Shown here: piece after piece, positions 5,758-6,824 of the stretch
Layout of the letters: every line of letters begins with the position of its first letter
Position numbering within the stretch: the stretch's first letter is position 1
DNA from: Candidatus Cloacimonadota bacterium
Lineage (GTDB): Bacteria > Cloacimonadota > Cloacimonadia > JGIOTU-2
Length of the DNA: 6,824 nucleotides
Assembly: GCA_021160355.1 (NCBI GenBank)
Contig: JAGHCS010000062.1
Location: 1-6,824 of the forward strand
Direction: 5' to 3'
Notes under the pieces: model-generated
Database searches by the model: none
What the model saw: the letters and a program-made list of their open reading frames with translations, nothing else
What the model was told of the DNA's origin: nothing
Made by a program: the position numbers and the translations under genes

Positions 5758-6708
5758 CTATTCTGTGTAATACTCTCGATTGGTCAGATAATGATAATCC
5801 GTCCATGTTGATTTCTCGTCAGCAGCTTTCTCGATAAGATCTGCCGCACCGGTAACCTGGGCATCGAGATTGTCTGCATGATGGAGGATGAGCGCTTCTT
5901 TTGTTTTGGGAGGAACTGCTGCTCCAAATTCTCTTTCTCCATGATGACTAAGAAGAAGGTGTTCGATCTTCATGAGAAGGTCCTTAGGAAAATTATTGAT
6001 CTCTTCACATTTATCAACGACCATTTTATTGCCAATAACAACGTGTCCCACCAGGCGTCCTTCATCTGTGAACTCGATAAATGGCGCAAGAGTATATTCC
6101 TTTATCTTGCCGATATCGTGTAAGATAGCACAGGTAATAAGCAAATCTCTATCGATGCCGTCATACAAAGTGCTGACTGCATCACAAATAGAAGTAACAG
6201 TCACCGAATGATGGAGAAGTCCACCGACGACATTATGGTGCCAGTTTTTCGCAGCGGGGGATTTTGAGAATTTTTCCAGCAATTCTTTATCATCAAATAT
6301 AAGATGTAGAAGCTGGGACAAATATTCATTTTTTATCGAATCGATGAAGCCAAAAAGTTTTTCTAAGAGTTTATCGGTATCTTTGGTGGTTGTTGGGGCA
6401 AAATCAGAGATTTGATATTCGTTTGCTTCTGCTTTTCGTATATTGCTTATAGAGAGTTGCATATTGTTTTCGAAAGTCGTAACGAGTCCCCTAAGCTTAA
6501 CAATGTCTCCAACGCTGAAAGTGTCTTGCAGTTTTGGGACATTATCCCAGATAAATCCTGTTACCTGACCTGTTTTATCCACACATAACAAACGTATAAA
6601 GTATTTTCCATTTCTGCTTTTTCTTACAGATTTCTCGCTGATCGCAAAAAAATCTGTTATTTCACTGCCCTCTAAAGAGCTTAGATCCTGTACAAATATT
6701 TCTTTCAT
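5758..6708 (-). CDS. OB-fold + HD-domain metal-dependent phosphohydrolase, YhaM-like 3'-5' exoribonuclease
   Basis: A 316-residue protein, close to the roughly 314 of Bacillus YhaM, with the same two-part layout. Residues about 1-95 form an OB-fold nucleic-acid-binding domain (KYFIRLLCVDKTGQVTGFIW, then VGDIVKLRG). Residues about 145-290 form an HD domain: HHN (157-158) and GGLLHHSV (166-167), the signature LHDIGK (H197, D198), SHHG (255-256) and LHHADNLDA (276-282). YhaM trims single-stranded RNA or DNA from the 3' end using metal ions; this role is inferred from architecture. The best-studied members are from Firmicutes, although relatives occur in other phyla. The start at 6706-6708 is chosen for its AAGGAG Shine-Dalgarno; the frame stays open 11 codons further upstream without one. 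It is separated from thrS by about 95 bases that contain a new promoter, so the two may be transcribed partly independently. Confidence 0.83.
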   Translation of the reverse strand: MKEIFVQDLSSLEGSEITDFFAISEKSVRKSRNGKYFIRLLCVDKTGQVTGFIWDNVPKLQDTFSVGDIVKLRGLVTTFENNMQLSISNIRKAEANEYQISDFAPTTTKDTDKLLEKLFGFIDSIKNEYLSQLLHLIFDDKELLEKFSKSPAAKNWHHNVVGGLLHHSVTVTSICDAVSTLYDGIDRDLLITCAILHDIGKIKEYTLAPFIEFTDEGRLVGHVVIGNKMVVDKCEEINNFPKDLLMKIEHLLLSHHGEREFGAAVPPKTKEALILHHADNLDAQVTGAADLIEKAADEKSTWTDYHYLTNREYYTE

Positions 6709-6712
6709 GCTG

Positions 6713-6718
6713 CTCCTT
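6713..6718 (-). promoter_or_regulatory. Shine-Dalgarno that fixes the YhaM-like start
   Basis: AAGGAG on the minus strand lies 4 bases before the ATG at 6706-6708. It supports that ATG over the upstream in-frame ATG at 6739-6741, which has no such site and would place non-conserved residues (MPFVVNNLRSS) before the OB-fold. Confidence 0.75.
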
Positions 6719-6824
6719 AAATTATTAACCACGAAAGGCACTAAAAAGTTTTTTATGTCAAAGCAAATTTAATTTTAAGATATTTTTGTAATATAATTGA
6801 TTAGATTTTATGATATTTTCTACC
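6719..6824. other. AT-rich upstream region, no gene seen
   Basis: About 105 bases up to the window edge with no supportable coding region. It holds a TTGACA on the minus strand (6756-6761) but no matching -10 hexamer 16-18 bases downstream. A TATAAT occurs on the plus strand (6792-6797) ahead of an ATG at 6810 that has only five codons before the edge. A possible dispersed-repeat phrase lies at 6725-6747. The region probably carries the promoter of the YhaM-like gene, but I cannot place it. Confidence 0.4.

Noticed and set aside
6792..6824. TATAAT and ATG on the plus strand suggesting a divergent gene
   Set aside because: No adequate -35 hexamer or Shine-Dalgarno accompanies them, and only five codons remain before the window edge.

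Overview
The window reads as an AT-rich bacterial chromosome segment in which every supported gene lies on the minus strand. An Omp85-type outer-membrane barrel and a signal-peptidase-II lipoprotein imply a Gram-negative (diderm) cell. The gene mix is a type II QueF, a Bacteroidetes-style M28/glutaminyl-cyclase-like lipoprotein, a membrane-anchored double helix-hairpin-helix protein and a YhaM-like HD exoribonuclease. With the TPR-like start at the left edge, this makes me think of the FCB side of the tree, for example a Cloacimonadota-like or related uncultured lineage. That placement is inference; no marker here fixes it.

Layout in transcription order (right to left). (1) About 115 bp of AT-rich upstream DNA carries a strong Shine-Dalgarno and a possible dispersed repeat. 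(2) 5758-6708: OB-fold + HD-domain protein (YhaM-like). (3) A 97-bp gap (5664-5757 plus the stop region) with a good sigma70-like promoter placed almost on top of the thrS start. (4) 3732-5663: threonyl-tRNA synthetase, complete with all catalytic, zinc and editing residues. (5) 2588-3721: POTRA-less BamA/TamA-like barrel, 10 bp after thrS. (6) A 70-bp gap holding an inverted repeat that covers the queF ribosome binding site. (7) 1672-2517: queF, type II. (8) 714-1613: M28/glutaminyl-cyclase-like lipoprotein. (9) 86-721: ComEA-like protein with two (HhH)2 modules, overlapping the previous gene by 8 bp. (10) 1-84: the first 28 codons of a probable TPR protein, 1 bp after the ComEA-like stop.

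The genes could form one long operon read from the thrS promoter: no convincing intrinsic terminator is visible between any pair. They do not make one obvious pathway. Two serve tRNA (thrS charging; queF, queuosine synthesis), one RNA turnover, and three sit in or face the cell envelope (barrel, lipoprotein, anchored DNA-binding protein). The last three genes are tightly packed and probably translationally coupled.

I see no mobile element, CRISPR array, RNA gene, or sign of a novel multi-gene system. The most interesting signals are small: the exact 30-residue register of the four HhH hairpins, the inverted repeat hiding the queF Shine-Dalgarno, a 16-bp perfect palindrome inside queF, and the almost leaderless thrS promoter.
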